A stretch of 6,298 bases of DNA from an uncultured Elusimicrobia bacterium (GCA_937916125.1 CALGGE010000069.1:1-6298); one strand, 5' to 3'. Shown: positions 1 through 5,641, numbered from the stretch's first letter. A program made the numbers and translations. Notes: generated by a model from the sequence alone, not told the origin.

Positions 1-10
1 AGTTGTCGTT

Positions 11-42
11 CATTGTACATTGTACATCATACATTGTACATT
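11..42. repeat. ATTGTAC short tandem repeat
   Basis: The 7-base word ATTGTAC occurs at 12-18, 19-25 and 33-39, with a short TCATAC interruption. The core TGTACA is self-complementary. It runs directly into the TTGCCG/TCAACTNT repeat at 41. It is non-coding, 80 bases or more downstream of the hipA stop, and forms the left edge of the island together with the next repeat. Confidence 0.75.
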
Positions 43-101
43 GCCGTTTTCAACTTTTCAACTATTCAACTGTTCAACTAAAATCGCTTCGCTTTTTGTT
101 C
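41..101 (+). repeat. TTGCCG + TCAACTNT repeat, copy 1
   Basis: TTGCCG is followed by four 8-base units of the form TCAACTNT at 50-57, 58-65, 66-73 and 74-80, and then by TCGCTTCGCTTTTTGTTC. The same order (TTGCCG, TCAACTNT units, CTTCGCTTTTTGTTC) recurs in direct orientation at 1891-1943, on the other side of hipBA. The A-run, GC-rich loop and T-run at 80-98 could form a weak, bulged hairpin about 25 bases after the hipA stop. It might serve as a poor terminator, but I see no strong terminator for hipBA. Confidence 0.8.
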
Positions 102-120
102 CATCCCTCTATATCTCAAA

Positions 121-1401
121 TTACAACATAACAAAATTTTTCTTTTTTTCTTTTATTATTAATTTGGGTAATTCTGCCCGGTGTGCATATTTATCCCAAT
201 TAATTATTGCCGTTTCAACTTTTTCAATAATATTTTTAATTCGCATATTACTTATATTCATGTGCCTGCCGCAATCAATAATATCCTGTTTTGTTAAATT
301 TTCTGTTTTTCCGTTAATACTCATTTGATGTTTCCCCGTCCAAATACTGTTAGGAATATAAGCATAAGTAATGTCATAAGCCGGTGCCAAAGACCATTCT
401 CCTTTTCTATTCATCAAAAAAGAAATATTTTTAACATGATCATCCTGATTTCTTGCCATAACATTAAACACCATTCTCATAAACAACTGTTCTATTTCAT
501 CCTGATTTAATTTTAATTTATACATTACATTGGCAGCCTGTTCATAACTTGTACTTCCGGGAGAATTAAAATCAAAATGAGCAATTGCACCTAAAGATAA
601 CATGTGTATTTTTTCTCCGGTTTCTTTAATTCTGTCAAATCTTTTAGTCATAAAATGAAACCTTCCGCTCTCTTTATAAATACTACATTCACTCATATCA
701 ATTCCGGCGGCTTTTGCCATTAAATAATATGCATATTCTATCCTTGTATAACATCTTTTATCTGCTTTTGTATCTTCAACAGATGTTCCATCAAATTTAA
801 TAATCCAATATTCGTAACCGCTACCGGTTTCAACTTGTCCGGAACGGATATCTCCTGTTTTTTTATTCCATGCTATAACGGCTTTTGCTTTTGCTCCTCC
901 TGCAGATGTTCCTACTTTTATAATTTGCTTCATTGTATCGGAATTTTCTTTTATATGTATGTTTTTCCGTTTTTGTAAAATATCTGCTGCCAGTTTTACA
1001 AGTTCATCTATATTAACAGTATCATCTTTTATCTTTTCGTATTCCTTTGCAGGTCTGTATTCAAGAGCACCCATTCCTCTTGAACCGATATATAAAAGCC
1101 GTTCTACACTACTTATATCGTTAATACTTCTGCCTTGCTCTGCAAGGTATCTTTCCAATAAATTTGTACCGAATTTATCCGGCAAAGAGTCTGCCAATAA
1201 TCCCGGTAAGGAATGAAAAGTTTCGTTATTTAAATTTGGGAAAGAATATATTTGTTCCGATAAAGGCATTGTAATCGGTGAAAGTTCTATTTGGCTTTTT
1301 AAAAAATTCTTATCATAGCTGAACATTGGAATAGAAGAAATATTATCTTGAACAACATATCCTATTCTTGTTCCCCATAAATAAACTTCTGCAGCTATCA
1401 T
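121..1401 (-). CDS. hipA: HipA-family serine/threonine kinase toxin
   Basis: A 426-residue protein, close to the 440 residues of E. coli HipA and therefore a single-chain, not a split, kinase. Known family role: HipA proteins phosphorylate a translation factor (glutamyl-tRNA synthetase in E. coli), which stalls translation and causes dormancy. Residues 1-115 are the N-terminal subdomain. The Gly-rich loop GTSAGGAKAKA is at 164-174, with Ser166 matching the autophosphorylated Ser150 of E. coli. A probable ATP-binding lysine lies in WIIKF (199-203), and MTKRFDR is at 251-257. The catalytic motif NQDDHVKN is at 318-325 (Asp320 as catalytic base), and the metal-binding Asp343 lies in LAPAYDI (338-344). 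All key residues are present, so the kinase should be active. The ATG at 1401 follows a GGGGAG ribosome site (1409-1414) with 7-base spacing and overlaps the hipB stop by 4 bp, so the two are translationally coupled. The gene is less AT-rich than the modules to its right. Confidence 0.93.
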   Translation of the reverse strand: MIAAEVYLWGTRIGYVVQDNISSIPMFSYDKNFLKSQIELSPITMPLSEQIYSFPNLNNETFHSLPGLLADSLPDKFGTNLLERYLAEQGRSINDISSVERLLYIGSRGMGALEYRPAKEYEKIKDDTVNIDELVKLAADILQKRKNIHIKENSDTMKQIIKVGTSAGGAKAKAVIAWNKKTGDIRSGQVETGSGYEYWIIKFDGTSVEDTKADKRCYTRIEYAYYLMAKAAGIDMSECSIYKESGRFHFMTKRFDRIKETGEKIHMLSLGAIAHFDFNSPGSTSYEQAANVMYKLKLNQDEIEQLFMRMVFNVMARNQDDHVKNISFLMNRKGEWSLAPAYDITYAYIPNSIWTGKHQMSINGKTENLTKQDIIDCGRHMNISNMRIKNIIEKVETAIINWDKYAHRAELPKLIIKEKKKNFVML

Positions 1402-1742
1402 TTTTCATCTCCCCATTTCCAAGAAGATTTTTTCTCTTTTTTTTGTTTTGAAGATGCTCTTTGTCTTTTTTGTTCTTTATTAAAAATCATTTCCGGTGTT
1501 ATTTGCTGTTCCGGCATTAACAATTCTATGTTTTGAATACAATTTAATACTCTTAAAACATTAAAAAAACTTTCAATTTTAATATTATCTCCTGTTTCTA
1601 ACCTAACAATTGTTCTTATAGAAACTCCGGATTTTAAAGCAAGTTCTTCCTGTGTTAAAGACATACTTATTCTAATGTCTTTAATTCTTTGTCCAATCTC
1701 TTTAAGTATTATTTCATTAGTTTCAATGCCTGTTAGTTTCAT
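1398..1742 (-). CDS. hipB: HipB-family antitoxin, XRE helix-turn-helix repressor
   Basis: A 114-residue protein with an XRE/Cro-type helix-turn-helix at about 17-70 (recognition region around LTQEELALKSGVSIRTIVRLE, 29-49). A lysine-rich linker (90-106) leads to a tail ending WKWGDEK. Known family role: HipB dimers bind operators in their own promoter and hold HipA in an inactive form. An aromatic C-terminal tail fits E. coli HipB, whose last residue, a tryptophan, inserts into HipA. The ATG at 1742 has a good ribosome site, AAGGA (1750-1754), 7 bases upstream. It is the first gene of the hipBA operon and overlaps hipA by ATGA. It is transcribed from the promoter at 1781-1810, whose -35 box overlaps a perfect palindrome that is the likely HipB operator. 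Confidence 0.9.
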   Translation of the reverse strand: MKLTGIETNEIILKEIGQRIKDIRISMSLTQEELALKSGVSIRTIVRLETGDNIKIESFFNVLRVLNCIQNIELLMPEQQITPEMIFNKEQKRQRASSKQKKEKKSSWKWGDEK

Positions 1743-1780
1743 TCAATCATCCTTAAAATAATATGCCACTTATATCTTAT

Positions 1781-1810
1781 AATATAGCATTTTTATATTC
1801 AAAATGTCAA
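1781..1810 (-). promoter_or_regulatory. hipBA promoter
   Basis: On the minus strand a perfect -35 TTGACA (1805-1810) and a -10 TATATT (1781-1786) are separated by 18 bases. The predicted transcript start, near 1774, leaves a leader of about 30 bases containing AAGGA at 1750-1754. TATATCTTAT (1771-1780) and AAAATGTCAATATT (1801-1814) also occur in the panAT promoter, in the same order. Confidence 0.7.
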
Positions 1811-1817
1811 TATTGAC
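1806..1817. promoter_or_regulatory. probable HipB operator palindrome
   Basis: GTCAATATTGAC is a perfect 12-bp palindrome that overlaps the -35 box of the hipBA promoter. Binding of a dimeric HTH repressor here would block RNA polymerase. That HipB is the binder is inferred from position and from the known autoregulation of HipB proteins. Confidence 0.5.
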
Positions 1818-1890
1818 CTATTATTATTTCAGTGCATTTTTTTCGGACAAATATTAAAGCAGATACTGCACCCGCAACATTTGGTTTTAG

Positions 1891-1943
1891 TTGCCGTTTC
1901 AACTATTCAACTGTTCAACAACAAAAATCTTCGCTTTTTGTTC
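1891..1943 (+). repeat. TTGCCG + TCAACTNT repeat, copy 2, with hairpin
   Basis: TTGCCG is followed by units at 1899-1906 and 1907-1914 and a partial unit at 1915-1920, then by CTTCGCTTTTTGTTC as in copy 1. AACAAAAA (1920-1927) and TTTTTGTT (1935-1942) form a perfect 8-bp stem with a 7-base loop. The hairpin lies about 80 bases downstream of the panT stop, so it could act as a weak terminator for panAT, but its stem is almost all A-T. No gene is visible between 1743 and 2022. From 1944 to 2022 I see only A/T-rich spacer. Confidence 0.75.
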
Positions 1944-2022
1944 TTGACATATATTATATTTTCCAAACAATACACTTGTATAAAACAAAAAAAGGATAAA
2001 CAATAAAAAAATTGATAAGTAA

Positions 2023-2412
2023 CTATATTAACTTTTTAGAATTAATGAAATTTAAAAGGCGAGCACGATCTTCATTTTCTTTGTCGCCTTTATAATAAAT
2101 TTCAATAAATGTTATCTTGAAATCTTTATTTTTACTAAATTCTATTACAAATACAATTCTGATTCCTGAACGGTTTCCTAAATTTTTTAAACTTTTACAA
2201 GCAAATTTTCTAACTTTTTGAGATTTATATTTTTCCCCGCAACAACCTTTGATATCCACCAAGGCATTAGCAGGTAACGGAGTGTTTTTTAGATAGTGTA
2301 CTTCCAACAGACTCCTTTTCATATTTTCAAAATCATCTTTTAATGTTCTAAATCTCTTTTCTAATTTTTTAAAATCTTTTTCAAACTCGGCAATAAAGAA
2401 ATAATTAGGCAT
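2023..2412 (-). CDS. panT: RelE/ParE-superfamily toxin paired with Panacea antitoxin
   Basis: A 129-residue protein. The C-terminal half is a RelE/ParE-type fold: KVRKFACKSLKNLGNRSGIR (66-85) followed by the strand IVFVIEF (86-92) and then FIEIYYKGDKENED (102-115). This pattern is typical of RelE-like toxins found beside DUF4065 antitoxins. Such toxins generally cut mRNA on the ribosome or poison gyrase; the target here is not readable from sequence. The first 65 residues are charged and helical, longer than in minimal RelE toxins. The gene starts 11 bases after the panA stop, so the two are in one operon. Its best ribosome site, GAGGAG (2427-2432), lies inside the last panA codons and is 14 bases from the ATG at 2412, which is farther than optimal. 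This may keep toxin below antitoxin. The symbol panT follows the PanAT naming and is an inference. Confidence 0.82.
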   Translation of the reverse strand: MPNYFFIAEFEKDFKKLEKRFRTLKDDFENMKRSLLEVHYLKNTPLPANALVDIKGCCGEKYKSQKVRKFACKSLKNLGNRSGIRIVFVIEFSKNKDFKITFIEIYYKGDKENEDRARLLNFINSKKLI

Positions 2413-2423
2413 AATATTTATTC

Positions 2424-3200
2424 TTACTCCTCATCATATTCTCTTACAGAAGTTTCTTCTGTTCTATAAAACACAGATTCATATTCAATAGGTTCCATAT
2501 CATTAGCACTTATCCACGGAACATCCTTATGAGAAAAAGCAGATAACTCTTTTGCTGTTTTATCCGAATGTTTCTCAAGAACTTTATCTATATGTTCAAG
2601 TTCCCTAGCAGATAAAATGCTTAAATCCGGTTCAATTAATGGTAAATATTTTGTCATATCATGAGAAAACATTTTTGTTTTTACTTCTTCAATTTCTCCG
2701 TTTTTTTCCATTTCTTTAACTATTTTTGCAAAATCAATAGGTGTAGGACCATATGTATTTTTTATATATTTTAATCCCATAAGTTGTGTTTCAAAAAGTT
2801 CATAATAATCAAAATCTATAAAATATAGAAGTTTATATAAAACTGTTTGACCTACATTTGGTTTTGCACCTATTTTCTTTAAAATATAAAGAAAAACTTG
2901 TTTAAATTTTTCAATATTTTCTATAGGAATATCTATTCTTATATCCGGTTCTTCTTTCTTTTTCTTTTTAGCATCTATAACATTGTACGAATATTTTTTT
3001 GGCTCTTTATTATCAATGATACAAGCATAATCAACATCATAAAGCTTTGCTAATTTTTCAACTATTTCTAAAGTAGGCTTTGTTTCAAGATTTTCATATT
3101 TTATATATGTCTGTCTTGATATACCAAGTTTTTCTGCCAACTCTTCTTGTGAATACCCTGCAGCTTCCCTTAAAAATTTTAAAATATTTTTAATCATCAT
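2424..3200 (-). CDS. panA: Panacea (DUF4065) antitoxin with N-terminal XRE HTH
   Basis: A 258-residue two-domain antitoxin. Residues about 5-58 are an XRE helix-turn-helix (SQEELAEKLGISRQTYIKYE, 17-36). Residues 65-100 are a lysine-rich linker. Residues about 105-235 are the Panacea/DUF4065 (SocA-like) domain, with LYKLLYFIDF at 121-130, YGP at 150-152 and the late motif ELSAFSHKDVPW at 218-229. Known for the family: Panacea domains neutralise unrelated toxins by direct binding, and the added HTH lets the antitoxin repress its own promoter. The ribosome site AGGAGG (3206-3211) is 5 bases before the ATG at 3200 and 8 bases before a second ATG at 3197, so either Met1 or Met2 may be used. It leads the operon with the toxin 11 bases downstream. 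A promoter at 3224-3252 and an inverted repeat around it fit autoregulation. Confidence 0.9.
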   Translation of the reverse strand: MMIKNILKFLREAAGYSQEELAEKLGISRQTYIKYENLETKPTLEIVEKLAKLYDVDYACIIDNKEPKKYSYNVIDAKKKKKEEPDIRIDIPIENIEKFKQVFLYILKKIGAKPNVGQTVLYKLLYFIDFDYYELFETQLMGLKYIKNTYGPTPIDFAKIVKEMEKNGEIEEVKTKMFSHDMTKYLPLIEPDLSILSARELEHIDKVLEKHSDKTAKELSAFSHKDVPWISANDMEPIEYESVFYRTEETSVREYDEE

Positions 3201-3223
3201 TAACGCCTCCTTTTCTATATCTT

Positions 3224-3252
3224 ATTGTAAAACATATTTTTTAAAATGTCAA
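3224..3252 (-). promoter_or_regulatory. panAT promoter
   Basis: On the minus strand -35 TTGACA (3247-3252) and -10 TACAAT (3224-3229) are spaced by exactly 17 bases, a near-consensus sigma-70 promoter. The leader is short (start predicted near 3217) and contains AGGAGG at 3206-3211. A second TTGACA-like box (AATGTCAA on the plus strand, 3269-3276) repeats the first one (3245-3252) 24 bases upstream. Confidence 0.78.
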
Positions 3253-3266
3253 TATTTATTTACAAT
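3224..3266. promoter_or_regulatory. probable PanA operator, inverted repeat
   Basis: ATTGTAAA (3224-3231) and TTTACAAT (3259-3266) are perfect 8-bp inverted arms. The left arm covers the -10 box and the right arm lies just upstream of the -35 box, so they bracket the panAT promoter. The XRE domain of PanA is the obvious candidate binder. This is inferred from position; the 27-base separation would need two dimers or a DNA loop. Confidence 0.4.
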
Positions 3267-3330
3267 ACAATGTCAAAATAAACACACATTAAAAAATTAC
3301 AAAAATTTGGGATGGGTAGGAATAGGGCTG

Positions 3331-3356
3331 TTTACCAATAATATTGGTAAAAGCTC
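3331..3356 (+). repeat. ACCAA-N5-TTGGT repeat, isolated copy
   Basis: TTTACCAATA (3331-3340) and TATTGGTAAA (3342-3351) are perfect 10-bp inverted arms around one central base, followed by AGCTC. Positions 3334-3356 match 4601-4623 at 22 of 23 bases, so this is a stray copy of the tandem array at 4535-4671. It lies in the gap upstream of panA, about 55 bases from the upstream -35-like box. Immediately to its left (3309-3327) is a G-rich patch, with GGG runs at 3309, 3314 and 3325. Confidence 0.72.
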
Positions 3357-3377
3357 TGGAGAAAAAAGAATATAAAA

Positions 3378-3558
3378 GGAGATAAAGAAAAATTTTATTT
3401 CAATACTCGCCCTGAAGAGGCGTTAAACATTAAAGCATATTTGGATTCAAATTACGCACAAACTTGATGCGAAATTACAATTTGTGGAAACATTTTATAA
3501 AACTGATGCATATAAATAAGATTCCTATGCAAAAAAGATTTTGAACTTCATTTTTAAA
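3378..3558 (+). pseudogene. decayed plus-strand coding fragment
   Basis: From 3378 the plus strand reads GDKEKFYFNTRPEEALNIKA and continues to a TGA at 3465. One base earlier the +1 frame continues sensibly as LDAKLQFVETFYKTDAYK (3463-3516), meets one TAA (3517), then reads DSYAKKILNF. Joined across a one-base shift, the fragment is balanced in composition, with charged, aromatic and Pro residues, unlike the random reading of A/T spacer around it. There is no start codon and no intact frame, and it runs opposite to every other gene. I do not recognise the family. It is best explained as the relic of a lost gene, but chance cannot be excluded. Confidence 0.33.
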
Positions 3559-3592
3559 TTTTATATTATATATCATATCCGATAAAAATATA

Positions 3593-3622
3593 TTTAATTA
3601 TGGCGAATTCGCCATAATTAAA
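3593..3622 (-). terminator. perfect 30-bp palindrome, likely terminator
   Basis: Arms 3593-3607 and 3608-3622 are perfectly complementary (15 bp each), centred on GAATTC with a GGCG/CGCC core that stands out in all-A/T surroundings. In RNA from the minus strand the hairpin is followed by TATATTTTTATC, a U-rich tail, about 100 bases after the stop of the HI1420-type antidote. That fits a rho-independent terminator for the 4395-3721 operon. The symmetric design would also stop plus-strand transcripts. A protein-binding or recombination site is an alternative. Between 3623 and 3720 I see only A/T spacer, with a small palindrome CAAATTAATTTG (3682-3693). Confidence 0.62.
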
Positions 3623-3720
3623 AACAAATGCTTGTATTGGAAGAAGTTTTAAATAAAAAATTATTAAAATAACAAATTTTACAAATTAATTTGCAAAAAA
3701 TATAAGATTTTATAAGATAG

Positions 3721-4038
3721 TTAAAAAGATGCTGTGAGTTTTCCTCCTAAAAGATTAAATATAGCTAAAAAACTTCTTATCCCAGGATTACTGTCTTTCG
3801 AAAGCATATTATAAATAGATTTTCTTGTTACTTTAGCTTCTTTAGCAAGTCCTTTAATATTTCCTTTAGCTTTTGCTACTACTTTCAATCCTTCAAGAAA
3901 AACAGCTATATCTCCACTTTTATTAAATTCATTTGCAATAAATTTTTCATATCTTTTTAAATGCTTAGGATTTGTCGCTAATTTTTTTGCAAATGTTGTA
4001 TCAAAGTCCTCTAATGCTAATATTTTCTCCATATTCAT
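3721..4038 (-). CDS. HI1420-type addiction module antidote (HigA-like HTH)
   Basis: A 105-residue protein of the 'putative addiction module antidote' family (HI1420 type). It opens with the acidic segment LALEDFDTTFAKKL (7-20), then a helical core with SGDIAVFLEGLKVVAKAKGN (41-60). A helix-turn-helix at about 61-80 (IKGLAKEAKVTRKSIYNMLS) is followed by the family signature NPGIRSFLAIFNLLGGKLTA (84-103). It should bind and neutralise the RelE-like toxin encoded just upstream and repress the operon. The ATG at 4038 has a strong ribosome site, AAGGGGG (4048-4054), 9 bases upstream; Met3 is a less likely start. Gene order is toxin first, antidote second, as in HI1419/HI1420 and higBA. The gap of 54 bases holds no terminator or obvious promoter, so the strong ribosome site probably ensures antidote excess from a shared transcript. 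Confidence 0.88.
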   Translation of the reverse strand: MNMEKILALEDFDTTFAKKLATNPKHLKRYEKFIANEFNKSGDIAVFLEGLKVVAKAKGNIKGLAKEAKVTRKSIYNMLSKDSNPGIRSFLAIFNLLGGKLTASF

Positions 4039-4092
4039 TTTATAAATCCCCCTTATTTTAAATATATACTATTCTTTACTATATTTCCATTA

Positions 4093-4395
4093 CTAATAAT
4101 CATAAATTTTTTTTATTTCTTTAGCTTTTTTTATATCTTCTTGCTGAGAACTTTTATCTCCACCACAAAGTAGTAAAACAATATGTCCTTCAACATTTGT
4201 AAAATAAACTCTGTATCCTTTTTTATAATTTATTTTGATCTCATGAATTCCATCACCAACTGATTTTACATTCGAAAAATTACCATTTTCCAATCTATAA
4301 ATATAAATAGATATTTTATTCATCAAATCTTCATCTTTTAGTTTTTCAAACCACTTTGTAAATATTTTACTTACTTTTACTATGTATTTTGTCAT
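4093..4395 (-). CDS. RelE-like toxin, HI1419 type
   Basis: A 100-residue toxin of the RelE/ParE superfamily, HI1419-type ('phage-derived Gp49-like / HigB-like') branch. Family hallmarks are clear: the W/F-x-x-W-type start (TKWFEKLKD, 13-21), RLENGNFSNVKSVGDGIHEI (34-53), the core strand GYRVYF (60-65) and the signature LLCGGDKSSQ (75-84), followed by a C-terminal AKEIKKI helix. Members are expected to act as ribosome-dependent mRNA interferases; activity here is inferred. I start at the ATG at 4395. GAGG (4405-4408) lies 7 bases before it, and the upstream GTG at 4410, which adds five residues, would bury that ribosome site. It is the first gene of the pair, transcribed from a promoter just upstream. 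Confidence 0.88.
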   Translation of the reverse strand: MTKYIVKVSKIFTKWFEKLKDEDLMNKISIYIYRLENGNFSNVKSVGDGIHEIKINYKKGYRVYFTNVEGHIVLLLCGGDKSSQQEDIKKAKEIKKIYDY

Positions 4396-4414
4396 ATATT
4401 TTATCCTCACATAT

Positions 4415-4443
4415 AGTGTATAATATTTTACTCACTAAGTCAA
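4415..4443 (-). promoter_or_regulatory. promoter of the HI1419/HI1420-like module
   Basis: On the minus strand -35 TTGACT (4438-4443) is followed after 17 bases by TACACT (4415-4420). TATACA (4417-4422) is an alternative -10 with 15-base spacing. The predicted start near 4408 gives an extremely short leader of about 13 bases that begins at the GAGG ribosome site. Confidence 0.55.
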
Positions 4444-4534
4444 GAGTTTTTATTTTACGACAGATGGTATTCTACCAAAAACAAGTATGATTTACCAGAA
4501 AAAATTTAATAAGGATTTGATGTTGGTAAGATAA

Positions 4535-4671
4535 ATTGGCACAAGGACAACTACCAAGAAAGTTGGTAAAATCTCGAGAGAGACACGAACGAAAGAAATC
4601 ACCAAGAATATTGGTAAAAGCTCAATAAAAAACAAAAAGAGAGAATTACAAAAAAATATTGGTACAAGCTC
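4535..4671 (+). repeat. 48-bp degenerate tandem array, ACCAA-N5-TTGGT type
   Basis: TTGGTA occurs at 4563, 4611 and 4659, an exact 48-bp period. Each is followed by A-rich sequence and CTC (AAAATCTC, AAAAGCTC, CAAGCTC). Two of the three are preceded by ACCAA at 4553 and 4601, giving near-palindromes ACCAAGAAAGTTGGT and ACCAAGAATATTGGT. A weaker unit starts at 4535 (ATTGGCACAAGG), and further TTGGTA/TACCA words lie at 4465-4477, 4492-4497 and 4523-4529. The period is 16 codons and both strands stay open through it, but the plus frame has no start codon. It fills the gap between the abiEii stop and the HI1419-like promoter; no other gene is visible in 4444-4729. Confidence 0.72.
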
Positions 4672-4729
4672 GGGATGTGCTGTAAGGAAAGGAAAAAATA
4701 AAAGAGATTTGTCAGAAAAATTTACTAAA

Positions 4730-5641
4730 TTAAAAAATAGACATTGATATATCTTTTAATGTTTTTATTGTCTGTTCAAACTTTATTGCATTACTTGACA
4801 AATCATAACACATATTTTGAACAAAAGCTTGATAAAATTTGTTAAAAATCTTTTCAGACTTAAACAAATTATACAACTGCTCAAAAGCCTCTTTAATACT
4901 ATCAAACTTATTGTCTTTATCTCTTTTAATTTTATCTTGATTATATATATTTTGTAAAGTTTCTGCGAATAAATTTCTATTTTGTAATATTGTGTCTTTT
5001 AACATTGCTAAATCATATAAATGCCTAATTAAAGTGGGATCATAATCTTTTTTACTTGAATACAGTATTCTCCACAATAAAGCACTATATTTTTCAGCAG
5101 CCAGTTCTATAATATTAATACAATGTATTTTGAAAATATTTTCTGAATTTTTTGTGTATCTATCGGCAAGAGTCATTATTTCTTTTTCTTTCATTTTTAA
5201 TTTTACAGGACAAAAAAACAATTCCAATTTTATTTCCGGTCTTAAATACAGATTATTTTCTGCAATATGTTTATACTCTATATCTATTATTATTCTATGA
5301 CTGGTATCCTCTTTTTTTATAGAAATAACTTTAAAATTTTCATTTTTATTTATAAGCTCTAAAATTTTATTAATAAAATTTTTTCTTTCTTCTCTTGAAC
5401 TAATTATTTTTTCATGAATTCTTAAATCAATATCTTCTGAAAATCTTTTCGTTACATTATATGCTTTAGATAAACATGTCCCGCCGGAAAAAATCAATCT
5501 AAATTTATCATCTTTTAAACAACTTAAAATATACAAAACTTGCGTAACATAATAGTCCTTTTCAAGAAAAGATATATCTATAGCAAGTTCTTCAGATAAA
5601 TTTTGTAGTAATGGAAATTGAATTTTGTTAAACTTTTTCAT
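4730..5641 (-). CDS. abiEii: AbiEii/AbiGii-family nucleotidyltransferase toxin
   Basis: A 303-residue protein, the usual length for AbiEii toxins, which are DNA-polymerase-beta-fold nucleotidyltransferases of type IV TA / abortive-infection modules. Members studied so far transfer nucleotides to RNA (tRNA acceptor ends) and arrest growth; the substrate here is unknown. Visible motifs: FLEKDYYVTQVL (25-36); nucleotidyltransferase motif FSGGTCLSKAY (51-61) with Gly53-Gly54 and Lys59; metal-binding FSEDIDLR (67-74) with Asp70 and Asp72; the strand RPEIKLELFF (134-143); ELAAEKYSALLWR (179-191); and DPTLIRHLYDL (201-211). Residues 215-303 are a helical C-terminal region. All core catalytic residues are present. 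The ATG at 5641 lies inside the end of abiEi, overlapping by 14 bp in another frame, so translation is coupled. No strong terminator follows the TAA at 4730. Confidence 0.92.
   Translation of the reverse strand: MKKFNKIQFPLLQNLSEELAIDISFLEKDYYVTQVLYILSCLKDDKFRLIFSGGTCLSKAYNVTKRFSEDIDLRIHEKIISSREERKNFINKILELINKNENFKVISIKKEDTSHRIIIDIEYKHIAENNLYLRPEIKLELFFCPVKLKMKEKEIMTLADRYTKNSENIFKIHCINIIELAAEKYSALLWRILYSSKKDYDPTLIRHLYDLAMLKDTILQNRNLFAETLQNIYNQDKIKRDKDNKFDSIKEAFEQLYNLFKSEKIFNKFYQAFVQNMCYDLSSNAIKFEQTIKTLKDISMSIF

Noticed and set aside
41..101. CRISPR array
   Set aside because: Units are 8 bp and contiguous with no unique spacers; this is a simple tandem repeat.
20..1216. Forward open frames at 20-328, 325-510 and 959-1216
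   Set aside because: They lie antisense to hipA or in repeats, have no ribosome sites and no family features, while hipA on the other strand has all kinase motifs.
1943..1990. Plus-strand promoter at TTGACA near 1944
   Set aside because: No acceptable -10 at proper spacing and no plus-strand gene follows.
4093..4410. GTG start of the HI1419-like toxin at 4410
   Set aside because: It would place the GAGG ribosome site inside the coding region; the ATG at 4395 has ideal spacing and gives the family's usual length.
4535..4671. Type III (ToxIN-like) RNA antitoxin array
   Set aside because: Tandem repeats before a toxin gene recall type III modules, but the downstream toxin is RelE-like with its own protein antidote and its own promoter between array and gene.
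4535..4747. Plus-strand open frame through the 48-bp array (VGKISRETRTKE..., ending at TGA 4745), and a hydrophobic open frame on the minus strand
   Set aside because: The plus frame has no ATG and overlaps the abiEii 3' end. The minus frame also lacks an ATG. Both stay open because the repeat period is a multiple of three, so DNA repeats explain them.
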